Made by a program: the position numbers and the translations under genes
Notes under the pieces: model-generated
Seen by the model: only the letters and a program-made list of their open reading frames with translations
The model's database searches: none
What the model was told of the DNA's origin: nothing
Shown: in pieces, positions 18,816 through 28,147 of the stretch
How the letters are laid out: each line of letters begins with the position of its first letter
Numbering within the stretch: the first letter of the stretch is position 1
Source of the DNA: an uncultured Sphingomonadaceae bacterium
GTDB taxonomy: Bacteria > Pseudomonadota > Alphaproteobacteria > Sphingomonadales > Sphingomonadaceae
NCBI GenBank assembly: GCA_947504025.1
Contig: CANNFX010000002.1
Coordinates: 186,001 to 250,000 of the forward strand
Length of the DNA: 64,000 nt
Direction of reading: 5' to 3'

Positions 18816-19313
18816 ACTTTAGCTCCTGAGAATTCAAACAGGTCGCTAGGATGGGCCGTTCAGAAGAACTGTAAAGTTACCAAGCTGTTCATTTATTGAG
18901 ATAAAGAGCGTTGGAAGCCCCAATCATGCCTAACATCATATGTGCGAGTGATGCGGTTCAAACCCCGCCCGTCCGAACAACACAATGAACAACACACATG
19001 GCTGATTACACAGTAACCATTGTACAAAATTACTTGTATTTTTATCCGAGCTGGCGCTGCAGATAGTCCATTTACAGTAGAATCACTTTCGCGACTCGGG
19101 AAGGTCAAGTTGATACTCAATTCAATTCTTGCAGGCACTGGATATCACCGCGCCCCAAAATAGGCCGCACACCTTCATCAGTATCGCCGAACTGCTATTC
19201 GCAGAATGGTCAATAACACCGGTTTCTTAGAGCGAGCAAAGTGGGGTCAGAGAGTTTGGCAGTTCGGATTGACCGCGATTGGGCCGGAAGCGGGCAGGCC
19301 GCTTTGCCTACAC
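18816..19313. other. Intergenic region, no gene seen
   Basis: These 498 bases separate the rhs operon start from the 3' end of the M1 fusion gene. The right half of the region must contain the rhs operon promoter on the - strand, but no convincing -35/-10 pair was found. A weak hairpin (AAGCGG...CCGCTT near 19291-19307) lacks a U run. The reading frames here look non-coding. Confidence 0.4.
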
Positions 19314-22300
19314 CTATCCTTTCAGGTGACAGCCAACCGATGACAAGGCGTCATTCAATGGCGCCGTCCCAAGAAACATCGCCTTGATCACTGCTTCGTC
19401 CGACGGGCTGGCCGCCACCAAAGCCTTGACGAAGTCTCGCGACTTAACGGCCACGCCATCATTTTCGCTGACAATTACAAGGGCACGTAGGGCGCCTGTA
19501 ATTGCATCGTCCCCTACCTTTTGACGCAAGCAGGCAAAGGCGAGTGTAGCGCGGGAATATTGGTCGAAAACCTCTTCCCCATCGATTAGCGGGAGAACGC
19601 GTGCCGACAAGTCGAGGCGCGCCTGGCGGTAACGATCGTTCTCATAGGATACGAGCGCCTCCATCGCCTCGCGTCCGAAGCGACGTTCGATCACCACCAA
19701 CTCGGCATATTTGGCGAGCGATTCGATGAGGAACGCACGGTCTTCGGGAACGCCGTGTCCGATGAGATGGCCAAACCATTGATGCGCGGCTTCGTGGGCA
19801 GAACGCCGGTAGACGTGACTGAAACCAGCGTCAGATGTCGGCTGTGCTCGGAACGCGAACTTGTGTGAGACTTGGACGATCTGTGGGAGGGCGTAGCCTG
19901 TCGGGCCAATATCCGGGATCGCGAGTAGGCTCAGGGTCGATCCGCGATAAGGCGCAACTTGGCTACCAAGGAAGGTGAACATGTCGCGCATACCCAGCAC
20001 ATTGGAATTGTCATCCTCGACCTTTGCCAGACCGAATATCTGCAGCGTAGTTGCCCCTTCGGTCCAGCGTTGCGGCTGCCATGGCACCGAGAAAAAGGCC
20101 GGCATTGCCCGGATCGGCTGCTCCGTCCGATAGTGGAATGCGGATCGAGCGCCTTCTTTCCATTGACGCAGCAATTTCCCCTGCCCCAGCGCATAATGGC
20201 CAGCTTCTGTCGTCACGATCGTATCGAGCATGAGAAGGTCGCTTGCGATAGGATAGGATGTATTGTCAGCGAGCTGCGAGGGCGGGGTGATCGCGATTTC
20301 GGGAAGGGCTTGCTCGTTCCGGTTAATCGGGTCGCGCAGCACCAGCTCACGTTTGAAACCGACGAATGGCAGCAATTGATAGGCCGGCAAACTATTGAAT
20401 CCAGGCCGAAGCACCATCGGGAAAGCCGGACTCGATAGGTTCGATTGCGCAACCGTGACATCAACCTTGAGCGTTGCCCGTTCGCCAGGCGCTAGCGGGC
20501 GGTCGAGGGCGAAGACCGTTTGGCCTGCAATCTCATCGCGCTCCGCCACAGTGCTGTTTGTCATCGTCAGGAGAGTATTTCCTGCATCATATTGATTGCG
20601 CCCAACCAGCACATTGGAGATCATCTCGTCCGTTCGGTTCAGGAGAATGAGATCAGCACGCAGACGGACGCGCTGCTCGCTAGGCGAGAAATCCACCCGA
20701 GTGTTGATCGCTTCGACATCGGGCTGCGCGACGTCGGCCCAATGCGTATAGCCACGCTCATAGGCCGCCCGCCACGCATAGCGTTGATCGGGGGATGAAA
20801 GGGCATTTTCCGCTCGCAACGTGCGGTCGATCGATACGCCCTGGACGGCCGCAGCACCTGAAGCAACGGCAGCAATCGCCATGGCTGGGTGACGAAACGT
20901 CGAGGAAAGCCGCTTTTGCATGAACGGCAAAGTGCGATGATGCCTCGCAACGGCGGCGAGCAACAAGGCAACGCCGACCGCGACCCAAAAAGCCACGAAC
21001 TGCCAATGACCTGAGAGGCTCTCGCCAAACCCCCAATAGTGATCAGGCGCAGCAAGCGGCGTGCCGACCGGACGCCAGAGCGGGTGGTATAGTTTCATCG
21101 TCGGCAGCAGGCTGCTGAAACCGCACACGATGACGAACAGGCCCGCAAGATTGGCGAGGAAGCGCTGCCGGATGAGGCCATGCAGCGCCACATAGAGGCT
21201 ACCGAAAATCGCAAGACGAATGAACGTGAGGCTAAGCTGCCTCCCATATTCCGCCGGTTGGATCGGCGACTGCAGCGCTAACTGCGCGCCCAACACAACA
21301 AGTCCCGCAAGCACCATAAAGAAAAGGGCAACGAGCAAGATGCTCGCCAGTTGCACCGTGACTAGCCAGAAAGGGCGGTGCGGCGTGGCGGCATAGAGTT
21401 CATGCATACGCGTGCCCGAATAGAGGCGGCAAACCCGGTCGGCGATGTAAAGCAAGAGCAGGGCACCCGCTCCCACGACCACGTCCCACACCACCCGGTT
21501 GAGTGCATCACGGCTGTCGGGTTCCACCCGCGAAAACGGTTCAACCCAATCCATGCCGCTTATCGTTTCCGGCAGTAGCGCAAACAGCCAGCCCAGAATG
21601 AGCAATGGGAACACCTTGTCTCGCACAACAAAGCGCAGGTGGATGCCGACGTGGCTGGGCCAGCCGTTATTTGCAGGCGCCAGCCCATTTACCACTTTGG
21701 CTTTTGGTTGTTTGCGCTCGGCGAGCATCGGCACGGTCCGGATGCTGCGCAGCAGGAAGAAAATGACGCCGAGCCAGAAAAGGCGCCCTACCACGAGGTT
21801 GATTTCTCGTGACTTGAGGAGGCCGTTTTCGGGAACTGCCCCCATAAGCGTCGTTCCGGCATAGGGATCAAGCAGCAGCATAATCTGGCGCAGAGGCTCG
21901 AAGGGAACGAAGCTGCCCGCGATCATTGATGAGCCTGCAAGGGTCGCCACCCCATTATAGCCAAGCCACAACATTCCTGCCGTGAAATAGATCAATCCGG
22001 AATTTGCTTTACGCGAAGCGACCCAGGCGAGAACGCTTGCCCATAGCAGGCAGGTCGGCACATGCAGTACGATTAGCCACTTGAGCGCGTTTGCCAGCAG
22101 GGTTGGGCCTTCGCCCGGATGGTCGGGCAGGAGCAGCGCCACATAAAGAAGCTGTGAGAGAAGACTGGCGAACAGCATCAGTAGTGTGAAACTGCCGACC
22201 CGCATCGTCAGCCAAGCACGGGTTGTCATCGGGTAGCTACCGACAATTTCGGTCATGTCGTGGTCGATTTCGCGCAGGTAGAAAATCGGTGCGAGGGCTC

Positions 22301-22502
22301 CGGCGAAAAAAGGCAACATAAACATCGGGAAGAGGACGTTGAGCCAAAGGAGCGCGGCATCGGCCCCCTCTCCGGGATCGACCGGCGAACCTCTAACCAC
22401 AGCAGCGCTAAACAGCGTGATAGCTATGAGCGCGACCCAGATCATCGGATGTCGGCGCATCACACGCCATTCGTTGAGAAGGTGTAACTTGCCCAGCATC
22501 AC
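19314..22502 (-). CDS. ABC-2 permease fused to M1-family metallopeptidase
   Basis: The 1062-aa protein joins a multi-span membrane half (about residues 1-570, some twelve hydrophobic segments) to a periplasmic-type M1 aminopeptidase half. The zinc motif HEAAHQWFGH and the downstream ligand Glu in FLIESLAKY lie around residues 900-925. The usual GxMEN exopeptidase motif is not seen; the matching place reads GYALPQ. Such ABC permease/M1 fusions occur next to an ATPase, as here with a four-base overlap. The exporter could act on peptides cleaved by the peptidase half; substrates are unknown. Confidence 0.88.
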   Translation of the reverse strand: MMLGKLHLLNEWRVMRRHPMIWVALIAITLFSAAVVRGSPVDPGEGADAALLWLNVLFPMFMLPFFAGALAPIFYLREIDHDMTEIVGSYPMTTRAWLTMRVGSFTLLMLFASLLSQLLYVALLLPDHPGEGPTLLANALKWLIVLHVPTCLLWASVLAWVASRKANSGLIYFTAGMLWLGYNGVATLAGSSMIAGSFVPFEPLRQIMLLLDPYAGTTLMGAVPENGLLKSREINLVVGRLFWLGVIFFLLRSIRTVPMLAERKQPKAKVVNGLAPANNGWPSHVGIHLRFVVRDKVFPLLILGWLFALLPETISGMDWVEPFSRVEPDSRDALNRVVWDVVVGAGALLLLYIADRVCRLYSGTRMHELYAATPHRPFWLVTVQLASILLVALFFMVLAGLVVLGAQLALQSPIQPAEYGRQLSLTFIRLAIFGSLYVALHGLIRQRFLANLAGLFVIVCGFSSLLPTMKLYHPLWRPVGTPLAAPDHYWGFGESLSGHWQFVAFWVAVGVALLLAAVARHHRTLPFMQKRLSSTFRHPAMAIAAVASGAAAVQGVSIDRTLRAENALSSPDQRYAWRAAYERGYTHWADVAQPDVEAINTRVDFSPSEQRVRLRADLILLNRTDEMISNVLVGRNQYDAGNTLLTMTNSTVAERDEIAGQTVFALDRPLAPGERATLKVDVTVAQSNLSSPAFPMVLRPGFNSLPAYQLLPFVGFKRELVLRDPINRNEQALPEIAITPPSQLADNTSYPIASDLLMLDTIVTTEAGHYALGQGKLLRQWKEGARSAFHYRTEQPIRAMPAFFSVPWQPQRWTEGATTLQIFGLAKVEDDNSNVLGMRDMFTFLGSQVAPYRGSTLSLLAIPDIGPTGYALPQIVQVSHKFAFRAQPTSDAGFSHVYRRSAHEAAHQWFGHLIGHGVPEDRAFLIESLAKYAELVVIERRFGREAMEALVSYENDRYRQARLDLSARVLPLIDGEEVFDQYSRATLAFACLRQKVGDDAITGALRALVIVSENDGVAVKSRDFVKALVAASPSDEAVIKAMFLGTAPLNDALSSVGCHLKG

Positions 22503-23356
22503 GAGACCGTTTCGAGATTGAGTTCGTGAAAGTAGATGTCCTGGAGCGTCGGTCGTACAGCCTGGTAGCCGACACCAGGACGGCTGGTGCTACGATAGCG
22601 ATGAATGGGCGCGCCTCTTTGGTAGGCAGTGCTAAGCAGCATAGCGCTGCCATCCGCATCGCCTTGCCCTTGCCAGACTTCGTCCTCAAACATTTTGACA
22701 AGCAGGTTGGTTTCACCCTTGGCGACGATGTGCCCACTGCGAATGATCGCCAGTTCTGGGCAGAGTTGTTCGACATCGTCGACGATATGGGTCGATAGCA
22801 GCACGACACGATCTTCGCTGAGTTTGCTGAGAAGGTTGTAAAGTCGGAGCCGTTCTTCCGGATCGAGCCCAGCCGTGGGTTCATCAAGGATCAGGAGATC
22901 GGGATTGCCAAGTAATGCCTGGGCGATACCAAAGCGCTGACGCATACCGCCCGAAAAGTTGCTGACCGGACGACCCGCGTGCGCAGTGAGGTTAGTGACT
23001 TCGAGCAGTTCGTCGATCTGCGCAGCGGTCGTCTTGTTATCGGGCAGCCCCTTGAGCACCGCCATATGCCGCAGCAATGCCTTGCAACTGACGAAAGGAT
23101 AAGCGCCAAAGGATTGCGGCAGGTAGCCAAGCCGTCGACGCAACGCGTAAGGCTCTTCGAGCACGTCGATCCCGTCGAACATTATACTACCCTTGTCAGG
23201 CAGTTGGAGCCCCGCGAGCGTCCGCATGAAGCTGCTTTTTCCTGCACCGTTGGGGCCAAGCAGGCCGAACATTCCCGAAGCAATCGAGAGATCGAGCCCA
23301 TCCAGTGCCTTGACGCCGCCGCGATAGGTTTTGGTGAGATTGCGTACTTCTAGCAT
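22499..23356 (-). CDS. ABC transporter ATP-binding protein
   Basis: The start at 23356 (MLEVRNLTKTYRGG) gives 285 aa; a longer version to 23422 has an unlikely leader. Walker A is GPNGAGKSS, the signature is NFSGGMRQRFGIAQALL and Walker B is DLLILDEPTAGLDP. The switch His is in LLSTHIVDD. It overlaps the permease/M1 gene by four bases and must power it. It diverges from a LytS/LytTR pair across a region with repeat sites. Confidence 0.95.
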   Translation of the reverse strand: MLEVRNLTKTYRGGVKALDGLDLSIASGMFGLLGPNGAGKSSFMRTLAGLQLPDKGSIMFDGIDVLEEPYALRRRLGYLPQSFGAYPFVSCKALLRHMAVLKGLPDNKTTAAQIDELLEVTNLTAHAGRPVSNFSGGMRQRFGIAQALLGNPDLLILDEPTAGLDPEERLRLYNLLSKLSEDRVVLLSTHIVDDVEQLCPELAIIRSGHIVAKGETNLLVKMFEDEVWQGQGDADGSAMLLSTAYQRGAPIHRYRSTSRPGVGYQAVRPTLQDIYFHELNLETVS

Positions 23357-23443
23357 GGCCGTCTTCCGTTCAGGAGTGAGATCCTTGCCTGCGCGATGAT
23401 GTGCCCGCGCAACAGGTAGCAAATGATGTGCGCGGGATTATCC

Positions 23444-23518
23444 GTGACGAACGGGCATTCAACCATCAAAGAGAGGGTGGAATGCCGTTCGTCATCGAAA
23501 TCAGCCCCTTCGTCATCG
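23444..23518. promoter_or_regulatory. Repeat sites in the divergent promoter, candidate LytTR operator
   Basis: TTCGTCATCG occurs as a direct repeat at 23488-23497 and 23509-23518, start to start 21 bases apart (two helical turns). An inverted copy, GTGACGAACGG, lies at 23444-23454, forming a 15-bp inverted repeat (TGACGAACGGGCATTC with GAATGCCGTTCGTCA) with one bulged base. LytTR regulators bind paired direct repeats spaced about two turns apart, so this is a candidate site for the divergently encoded regulator. Confidence 0.55.
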
Positions 23519-23583
23519 CGGGGTGACTCTGCCGCGCTAATTCAGGCACGATGCGGCGCTAGCGAGCAAGGAAAGGAATCGCC

Positions 23584-25041
23584 TTGAGGTCGGTCCAGCG
23601 GGAATGGCGCGTATTGACGATGCAGGCATTGCCTATGCTTGCAGGCGTCTTGGTGATCGCCATGCGCCGACAACAGCTTTCGGGAGATACGGAATGGGCC
23701 ATCTTTCTATCCCATATTGGGCAGACTCTGCTAATCTCGGCACCGCTACTAGTCGCGCATCTTGCGGCCTTCAGGCTTTCACCCAAGATCGCGCTTCTGA
23801 CGTGGGTCAGTACCGTCGGGCTCTGGCCGGTCGCGGCAACAGCGTTTGGCGTGTCTGTGCTACCCGGTGCCTTCCTGATCCTCGTTCTACTTAGCGGACT
23901 TTCGCTCATGCAGGGGCGGCGAGGACGCGGCGATGTCATCGACATCTTGCAGCAGCTTCCCATCACACTCGACGGTGCGGTGTTCGCGCTGGTTACAATC
24001 TGGGTGTTCGCAATGTCATTCCTGTTCATTTCTACTCCCGATCCGGTCAATAACCAGCCGCTCAGCGTCTGGTTTGACGGAGCCCGGATCGCCGCCCATC
24101 CACTGCTTTACATCGGGTATCTGCTGCAATTCGTAATCATGGGCGGGCTGCTTTACAGCTATTTTTGGCTTTGCCGTTACGTTCTGGTTCGACATCTGTT
24201 GGCGAACCACGGGTGGCTAACGTTCCTGCTTGGCAGCCTTGCCTTCTGGATTCTTTACACGCCCATCGTCTGCAGCATTGTTCTGTTGCTTCCGCTTAAC
24301 GAACCGCACTGGACAGCCATTCCGTCGGGGACAACAGATCCCTTTCATACCATCAATTACAGCTTCTCCTTCGCGCTCTGGCTACTGATCTGCCCGATCG
24401 TGTTGGTCAGCGAACGGCTGCTCCGCGAACGGAGCGAAGTGATGAACTCGCATGAACGCGTACGCGCTGAGCTCAACCTGTTGCAGCAACAGATCAATCC
24501 ACACTTCCTCTTCAACACATTGAACACGCTTTATGCATTGTGCCTGCGAGACAATCAGGCGAGTGCGCAGGCTGTCGTGAAGCTGTCCGATCTACTGCGT
24601 TACTCGGTTTACGAGGGGCAAGAGGAATGGGTGGGCCTCGACAACGAGATTGAACATTTGCGCAATTATCTCGATCTGCAAATGCTGCGCTTCGGCACGC
24701 GTTGCGACGTATCGACAAGTTGGCCTGACGATGCTGGCGGTCATTTGGTCCCGCCGCAAATGCTGATTATGCTAGTCGAAAATGCATTCAAGCACGGGGT
24801 CGAACCCTCGGACCAGCCGAACACACTTGTGATCGACCTAGCCGTCGTGGGGCAGCGCATGTGCTTTACCTGCGTGAACCGCCCCGTCACAGCCTCGCCG
24901 ACAAAGGCGTCTGCTGGCCTAGGACTGGCCAATCTTAAACGGCGCCTAGAGCTCTTGTGCGGCGACCGTTTCGTGCTCGAAAGCAGGCGACAAGGCGACG
25001 CATGGCACGCCGAACTGCAATTGGACTTGCGCCGATGTTGA
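23584..25041 (+). CDS. LytS-type sensor histidine kinase
   Basis: The 485-aa protein starts at TTG 23584, chosen because AAGGAAAGG precedes it at a suitable distance. About seven or eight hydrophobic segments fill residues 10-285. The kinase core follows: LNLLQQQINPHFLFNTLNTLYAL with the phospho-acceptor His, then the ATP-binding N-box PPQMLIMLVENAFKHGVE and the G-box SAGLGLANLKRRLEL. This is the His_kinase (LytS/YehU) family. It overlaps the response regulator start. The signal sensed by the membrane part is unknown. Confidence 0.92.
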   Translation: MRSVQREWRVLTMQALPMLAGVLVIAMRRQQLSGDTEWAIFLSHIGQTLLISAPLLVAHLAAFRLSPKIALLTWVSTVGLWPVAATAFGVSVLPGAFLILVLLSGLSLMQGRRGRGDVIDILQQLPITLDGAVFALVTIWVFAMSFLFISTPDPVNNQPLSVWFDGARIAAHPLLYIGYLLQFVIMGGLLYSYFWLCRYVLVRHLLANHGWLTFLLGSLAFWILYTPIVCSIVLLLPLNEPHWTAIPSGTTDPFHTINYSFSFALWLLICPIVLVSERLLRERSEVMNSHERVRAELNLLQQQINPHFLFNTLNTLYALCLRDNQASAQAVVKLSDLLRYSVYEGQEEWVGLDNEIEHLRNYLDLQMLRFGTRCDVSTSWPDDAGGHLVPPQMLIMLVENAFKHGVEPSDQPNTLVIDLAVVGQRMCFTCVNRPVTASPTKASAGLGLANLKRRLELLCGDRFVLESRRQGDAWHAELQLDLRRC

Positions 25042-25715
25042 ACGTCCTGATCGTCGATGACGAGCCGCCGGCGCACGACGTCATGCTCCATCACCTTGCC
25101 GCGCAGGGAGACCTTGCGGTGGTGGGACAGTGCTACAACGCTGCCGAGGCACTCACCGCACTCCAAACGCTGCCGGTGGACCTCATGCTGCTGGACATCC
25201 GCATGCCTGGATTTGGGGGGCTGGACCTCTTGCGAGGGCTTAAATCGCCACCACTCACAATCATAGCCAGTGCCCACCGTGATCATGCGCTGGACGGGTT
25301 CGAGCTGGATGTTGTCGATTATCTGCTGAAGCCAGTCAGCGCTGCGCGCTTCACAGCCGCGCTGGAGAAGGTGCGACGGCGGATCGCTGAAGACTTGGAA
25401 AGCGCTGGCGACGACATCATTCTCAAAGTCGACCGCGCTATGCGCCGTTTCCCGCTCAGGGATATCACCTGCTTTCAAGCACAGGGCAACTTCGTGCGTG
25501 TCTGGACAGGTGCGGACGAAGCGACTCTCGCCACCGCAACACTTCGTTCTCTGGAAGAGATGCTGCCGCCGGGCAGCTTCACGCGGGTGCACAAGAGTTT
25601 CATCGTCAACCGCCAGCGCGTTAGCGAGCAACATCCCAGCTCTCTGGTTCTCGACACTGCAATGAAAGTGCCGATCGGCAAGAGCTTTCGCGGGAAAGTG
25701 CCAATCTTCGACTGA
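25035..25715 (+). CDS. LytTR-family response regulator
   Basis: The start is ATG 25035, overlapping the kinase stop by seven bases. The 226-aa product has a receiver domain (LIVDDEPPAHD; phospho-acceptor Asp in LMLLDIRMPG; Lys in DYLLKPVSA) and a C-terminal LytTR DNA-binding domain (FPLRDITCFQAQGNFVRVW ... FTRVHKSFIVNRQRV). It should control the divergent ABC exporter operon, as judged from position and the direct repeats between them. Confidence 0.95.
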   Translation: MLNVLIVDDEPPAHDVMLHHLAAQGDLAVVGQCYNAAEALTALQTLPVDLMLLDIRMPGFGGLDLLRGLKSPPLTIIASAHRDHALDGFELDVVDYLLKPVSAARFTAALEKVRRRIAEDLESAGDDIILKVDRAMRRFPLRDITCFQAQGNFVRVWTGADEATLATATLRSLEEMLPPGSFTRVHKSFIVNRQRVSEQHPSSLVLDTAMKVPIGKSFRGKVPIFD

Positions 25716-26088
25716 TCTCCTAGGCAAATGAGCTGGTAATTGAGATATGGCCTCCGAAGTTGATCGACTACTTCCGGCCCAGTTGCGACATTATTTTCTG
25801 ATCGATCAAGCGGCAACGTTAGAAAGCAAACTTTCTGACGATCAATGACCGGTAATGCGCCGTTGGCCGCCATGGCCAGTTTTGGACCCGCGAATGTCCG
25901 CTTGTGGGTGAAAGCGGACAATGAGTCATTATTGCGGGCATGAACCGGCGATCATCAAATTCCTGATCAACAATTCATGTAAGAACTACATAGATATGGG
26001 CCAGATTTTGCACGGCTAGTGAACACGAATAACGGTGTCTGGAGTAGGGGTTGGTAAGAACATTCTCATCACTAGCCAGCGCTACTGA
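25716..26088. other. Intergenic region, no gene seen
   Basis: These 373 bases separate the response regulator from the convergent ogt gene. A 9-bp inverted repeat (TGTCCGCTT at 25895-25903, AAGCGGACA at 25912-25920) is the only notable structure and has no U run. The only longer reading frame, on the - strand, continues as the shadow of the response regulator gene and was not accepted. Confidence 0.4.
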
Positions 26089-26652
26089 TCATTTCTGCGG
26101 TTTTACCGCTAGTGGCAGATCACCAAACAAAGTTGGAGACCCACCAGGTTGTGCTCCTTCAATTTCGAGCATCTTGAGTTTTGTTTCTATTCCGCCCGGC
26201 GCTGAAAAGCCGGTAAGTTTACCATTTGCACCAACAACGCGGTGGCAAGGAACGATGATCGGGATAGGATTGCGCCCCAGCGCCTGACCAACCCTTTGAG
26301 CAAAAAGTTTATTCCCGAGCCGCAAGGCAACATCGCCATATGTTAGTGTCTCGCCAGCCGGAATTGCGCACGTGACAGCGTAGACCTTCTCGGCGAATGC
26401 ATCGACTTCACCAAGGTCGCAGGTAATAAACGACAGATCTGCTTTTTCACCTTCAAGCAGCGCAACGATTGATTGAATAGCGCGGTCAATGGTCAGCGGC
26501 GGTTTAGCTCTTCTTGCTCCGGTTCGTTTGACAACGCGGGCCGCCGTCGCAGCAGGTGTCTTTTCAGGCAAAGAAGTTGCGACGACCACATCATCACGCC
26601 AAGCGATGCAACAATCACCGATCGTCGTCGGAAAAAGAATAAATTGCGACAT
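26089..26652 (-). CDS. ogt: Methylated-DNA--protein-cysteine methyltransferase
   Basis: The 187-aa protein repairs O6-methylguanine by transferring the alkyl group to its own Cys. The active-site motif PCHRVVGANGKLTGF is at about residues 144-158, preceded by the helix-turn-helix TYGDVALRLGN and the arginine finger region. The N-terminal domain is of Ogt type without the AdaA part. The gene stands alone between an intergenic gap and the Lrp gene. Confidence 0.94.
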   Translation of the reverse strand: MSQFILFPTTIGDCCIAWRDDVVVATSLPEKTPAATAARVVKRTGARRAKPPLTIDRAIQSIVALLEGEKADLSFITCDLGEVDAFAEKVYAVTCAIPAGETLTYGDVALRLGNKLFAQRVGQALGRNPIPIIVPCHRVVGANGKLTGFSAPGGIETKLKMLEIEGAQPGGSPTLFGDLPLAVKPQK

Positions 26653-26791
26653 ATCCAGAAAACTTCAGTCCTTAGGCAGGGCAACTAGGTCCACAAAGGT
26701 GGTGCGGTTCATGTGATCAAATGAGCTTAGCCCCAGCTTGGGGATTTGCATTGCCAGATGCATGCAATAAATTTGCTGCATATACATTGAC

Positions 26792-27289
26792 CTAATCCAG
26801 TTCAGCCTGCGGCCCGCGTTCGAGCAGCGTCGTTAGAACAATATGGCTCCGAGTATTGGTAACATCGCCAAACTCCCGCATCCGGACCAAAAGCTCGTCG
26901 AGAGCATTCGCGCTTTTGCAGCGCGCCTTTATCAAAAGGCAGGAGTCTCCAGCCACACTGTGAACTTCTTCAACATCAGCGTCCTCATGTAGTTTGGCAA
27001 AATTCTCCCTGGCTCTGGCCCCGGTGTAGTTCACATGAATGAAAGCGAGAAACGGGCGTCCGATTTTTGTGCCGTCCAGGCTAATGGTGTTCTTCGTAAT
27101 CACGCCTGCGGCTTTCATTTTCTTCACCCGTTCATGGACCGCTGGTGCCGAAAGATGCACCTTTGCACTCAGGTCAGAATAGGATTGCGAAGAATCTTCG
27201 CTAAGCGCGCTTAATAATTTTCGGTCTGTATCGTCGATAACCAGCTCCGATACCCGTTTCTGCTGAACGTCGTTCGTATCTCTATCCAT
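26792..27289 (-). CDS. Lrp/AsnC family transcriptional regulator
   Basis: The 165-aa protein has an N-terminal winged helix (DDTDRKLLSALSEDSSQSYSDLSAKVHLSAPAVHERVKKMKAAGVI, about residues 18-62) and an Lrp/AsnC ligand-binding RAM domain (FLAFIHVNYTGARARENFAKL ... VHSVAGDSCLLIKARCKSA). These regulators sense amino acids. It diverges from a LysE exporter gene, the classic arrangement for LysG/Lrp control of amino-acid export. A perfect palindrome lies in the shared promoter. Confidence 0.93.
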   Translation of the reverse strand: MDRDTNDVQQKRVSELVIDDTDRKLLSALSEDSSQSYSDLSAKVHLSAPAVHERVKKMKAAGVITKNTISLDGTKIGRPFLAFIHVNYTGARARENFAKLHEDADVEEVHSVAGDSCLLIKARCKSANALDELLVRMREFGDVTNTRSHIVLTTLLERGPQAELD

Positions 27290-27333
27290 AAGTCCTAAAA
27301 CCCTTGATGCCGAATATTGTTCGTCAATATATC

Positions 27334-27345
27334 TATAGCGCTATA
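27334..27345. promoter_or_regulatory. 12-bp palindrome between lrp-like and lysE-like genes
   Basis: TATAGCGCTATA is a perfect palindrome located 45 bases upstream of the regulator start and 26 bases upstream of the exporter start. It is a plausible operator for the Lrp-type regulator. Confidence 0.5.
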
Positions 27346-27370
27346 TAATCTTCGGCAACAGGAATTTTCT

Positions 27371-27982
27371 ATGGAACTGGGAATCTACTTTATCTTCTTT
27401 TTCACCACCGCCGTTGTGATTTTCGTTCCGGGTCCCGCTGCAATCACTATCGCAGCTCAAGGGGCTGGCAATGGGCACAAGCGCGCAATCTTCGGCGTAT
27501 TTGGCGTAGCAGCAGCCAATGCGGTCTATTTCATCTTATCTGCTACGGGTATCGCATCGCTGCTGATCGCGTCGACGTTTATTTTCAACGCTATCAAATG
27601 GGTCGGGGTCGCCTATCTGGTCTATCTTGGCCTGTCAGCAATTTTCAGCAAAACCGGCGGTATCCAGTTTTCAACGGGCAAGCTTCAATCCGCTGTTTCA
27701 TTGTTTGGGAAAGGTTTCATTGTCGAGTTCGCGAACCCAAAGGCATTGCTATATTTTGCAGCAATCCTTCCGCAGTTTCTCGATATCTCAAGACCCATCA
27801 TACCCCAAATGCTCATCATGGGCGGGACGACAGTTGCGCTCGATCTGATCTCATACAGTCTATACGCTTATGCCGGTGACCGGTTGACCAGCGGCGCTGT
27901 TAAAGAATGGATCGTGCGCCTGATCAATCGCGTAGCTGGCGGAGCTTTGTTGTTAGCGGGCGCACGGATGGCGAGCGTTTAG
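27371..27982 (+). CDS. LysE/RhtB family amino-acid exporter
   Basis: ATG 27371 (MELGIYFIFF) gives 203 aa; a start at 27317 lies inside the promoter palindrome region. Six hydrophobic spans are visible. The opening FVPGPAAITIAAQGAGNGHKRAIFGVFGVA is the LysE family signature, and GFIVEFANPKALLYFAAILPQF is the second conserved block. It exports an amino acid or related compound; the exact substrate is not evident. Confidence 0.93.
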   Translation: MELGIYFIFFFTTAVVIFVPGPAAITIAAQGAGNGHKRAIFGVFGVAAANAVYFILSATGIASLLIASTFIFNAIKWVGVAYLVYLGLSAIFSKTGGIQFSTGKLQSAVSLFGKGFIVEFANPKALLYFAAILPQFLDISRPIIPQMLIMGGTTVALDLISYSLYAYAGDRLTSGAVKEWIVRLINRVAGGALLLAGARMASV

Positions 27983-27984
27983 GC

Positions 27985-28100
27985 AAGCAACTGGGCTTGG
28001 TCGAACGCGGCACACTGGGTTACGAACTGACGGAGCAGGGTAGGTCACTTTCAAGGCTGTCGTCGCACTCGATAAATGGGCAACCAGCTGGGCCGTAATT
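27985..28100 (+). pseudogene. Relic of an HxlR-family regulator
   Basis: Frame 1 reads GLVERGTLGYELTEQGRSL, the wing and linker of HxlR winged-helix regulators, and after a frameshift near 28049 another frame continues FKAVVALDKWATSW, matching the last helix of that family. The N-terminal helix-turn-helix is missing. It precedes an SRPBCC gene, where ArsR or HxlR regulators are common partners. Confidence 0.6.
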
Positions 28101-28147
28101 GACCTTCCTTCTGGAATCTGGGAATTGTTCTGGCTCAGGTGACTTTT

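Noticed and set aside
18893..19138. Small open frame upstream of the rhs operon
   Set aside because: No ribosome site, no family likeness, and it covers the expected promoter region.
24741..25727. 328-codon open frame on the - strand across the kinase and response regulator
   Set aside because: It is antisense to two well-supported overlapping genes and shows no recognisable domain.
25895..25920. Inverted repeat TGTCCGCTT / AAGCGGACA downstream of the response regulator
   Set aside because: No U run follows on either strand and no gene end is near enough to call a terminator; left as unexplained.
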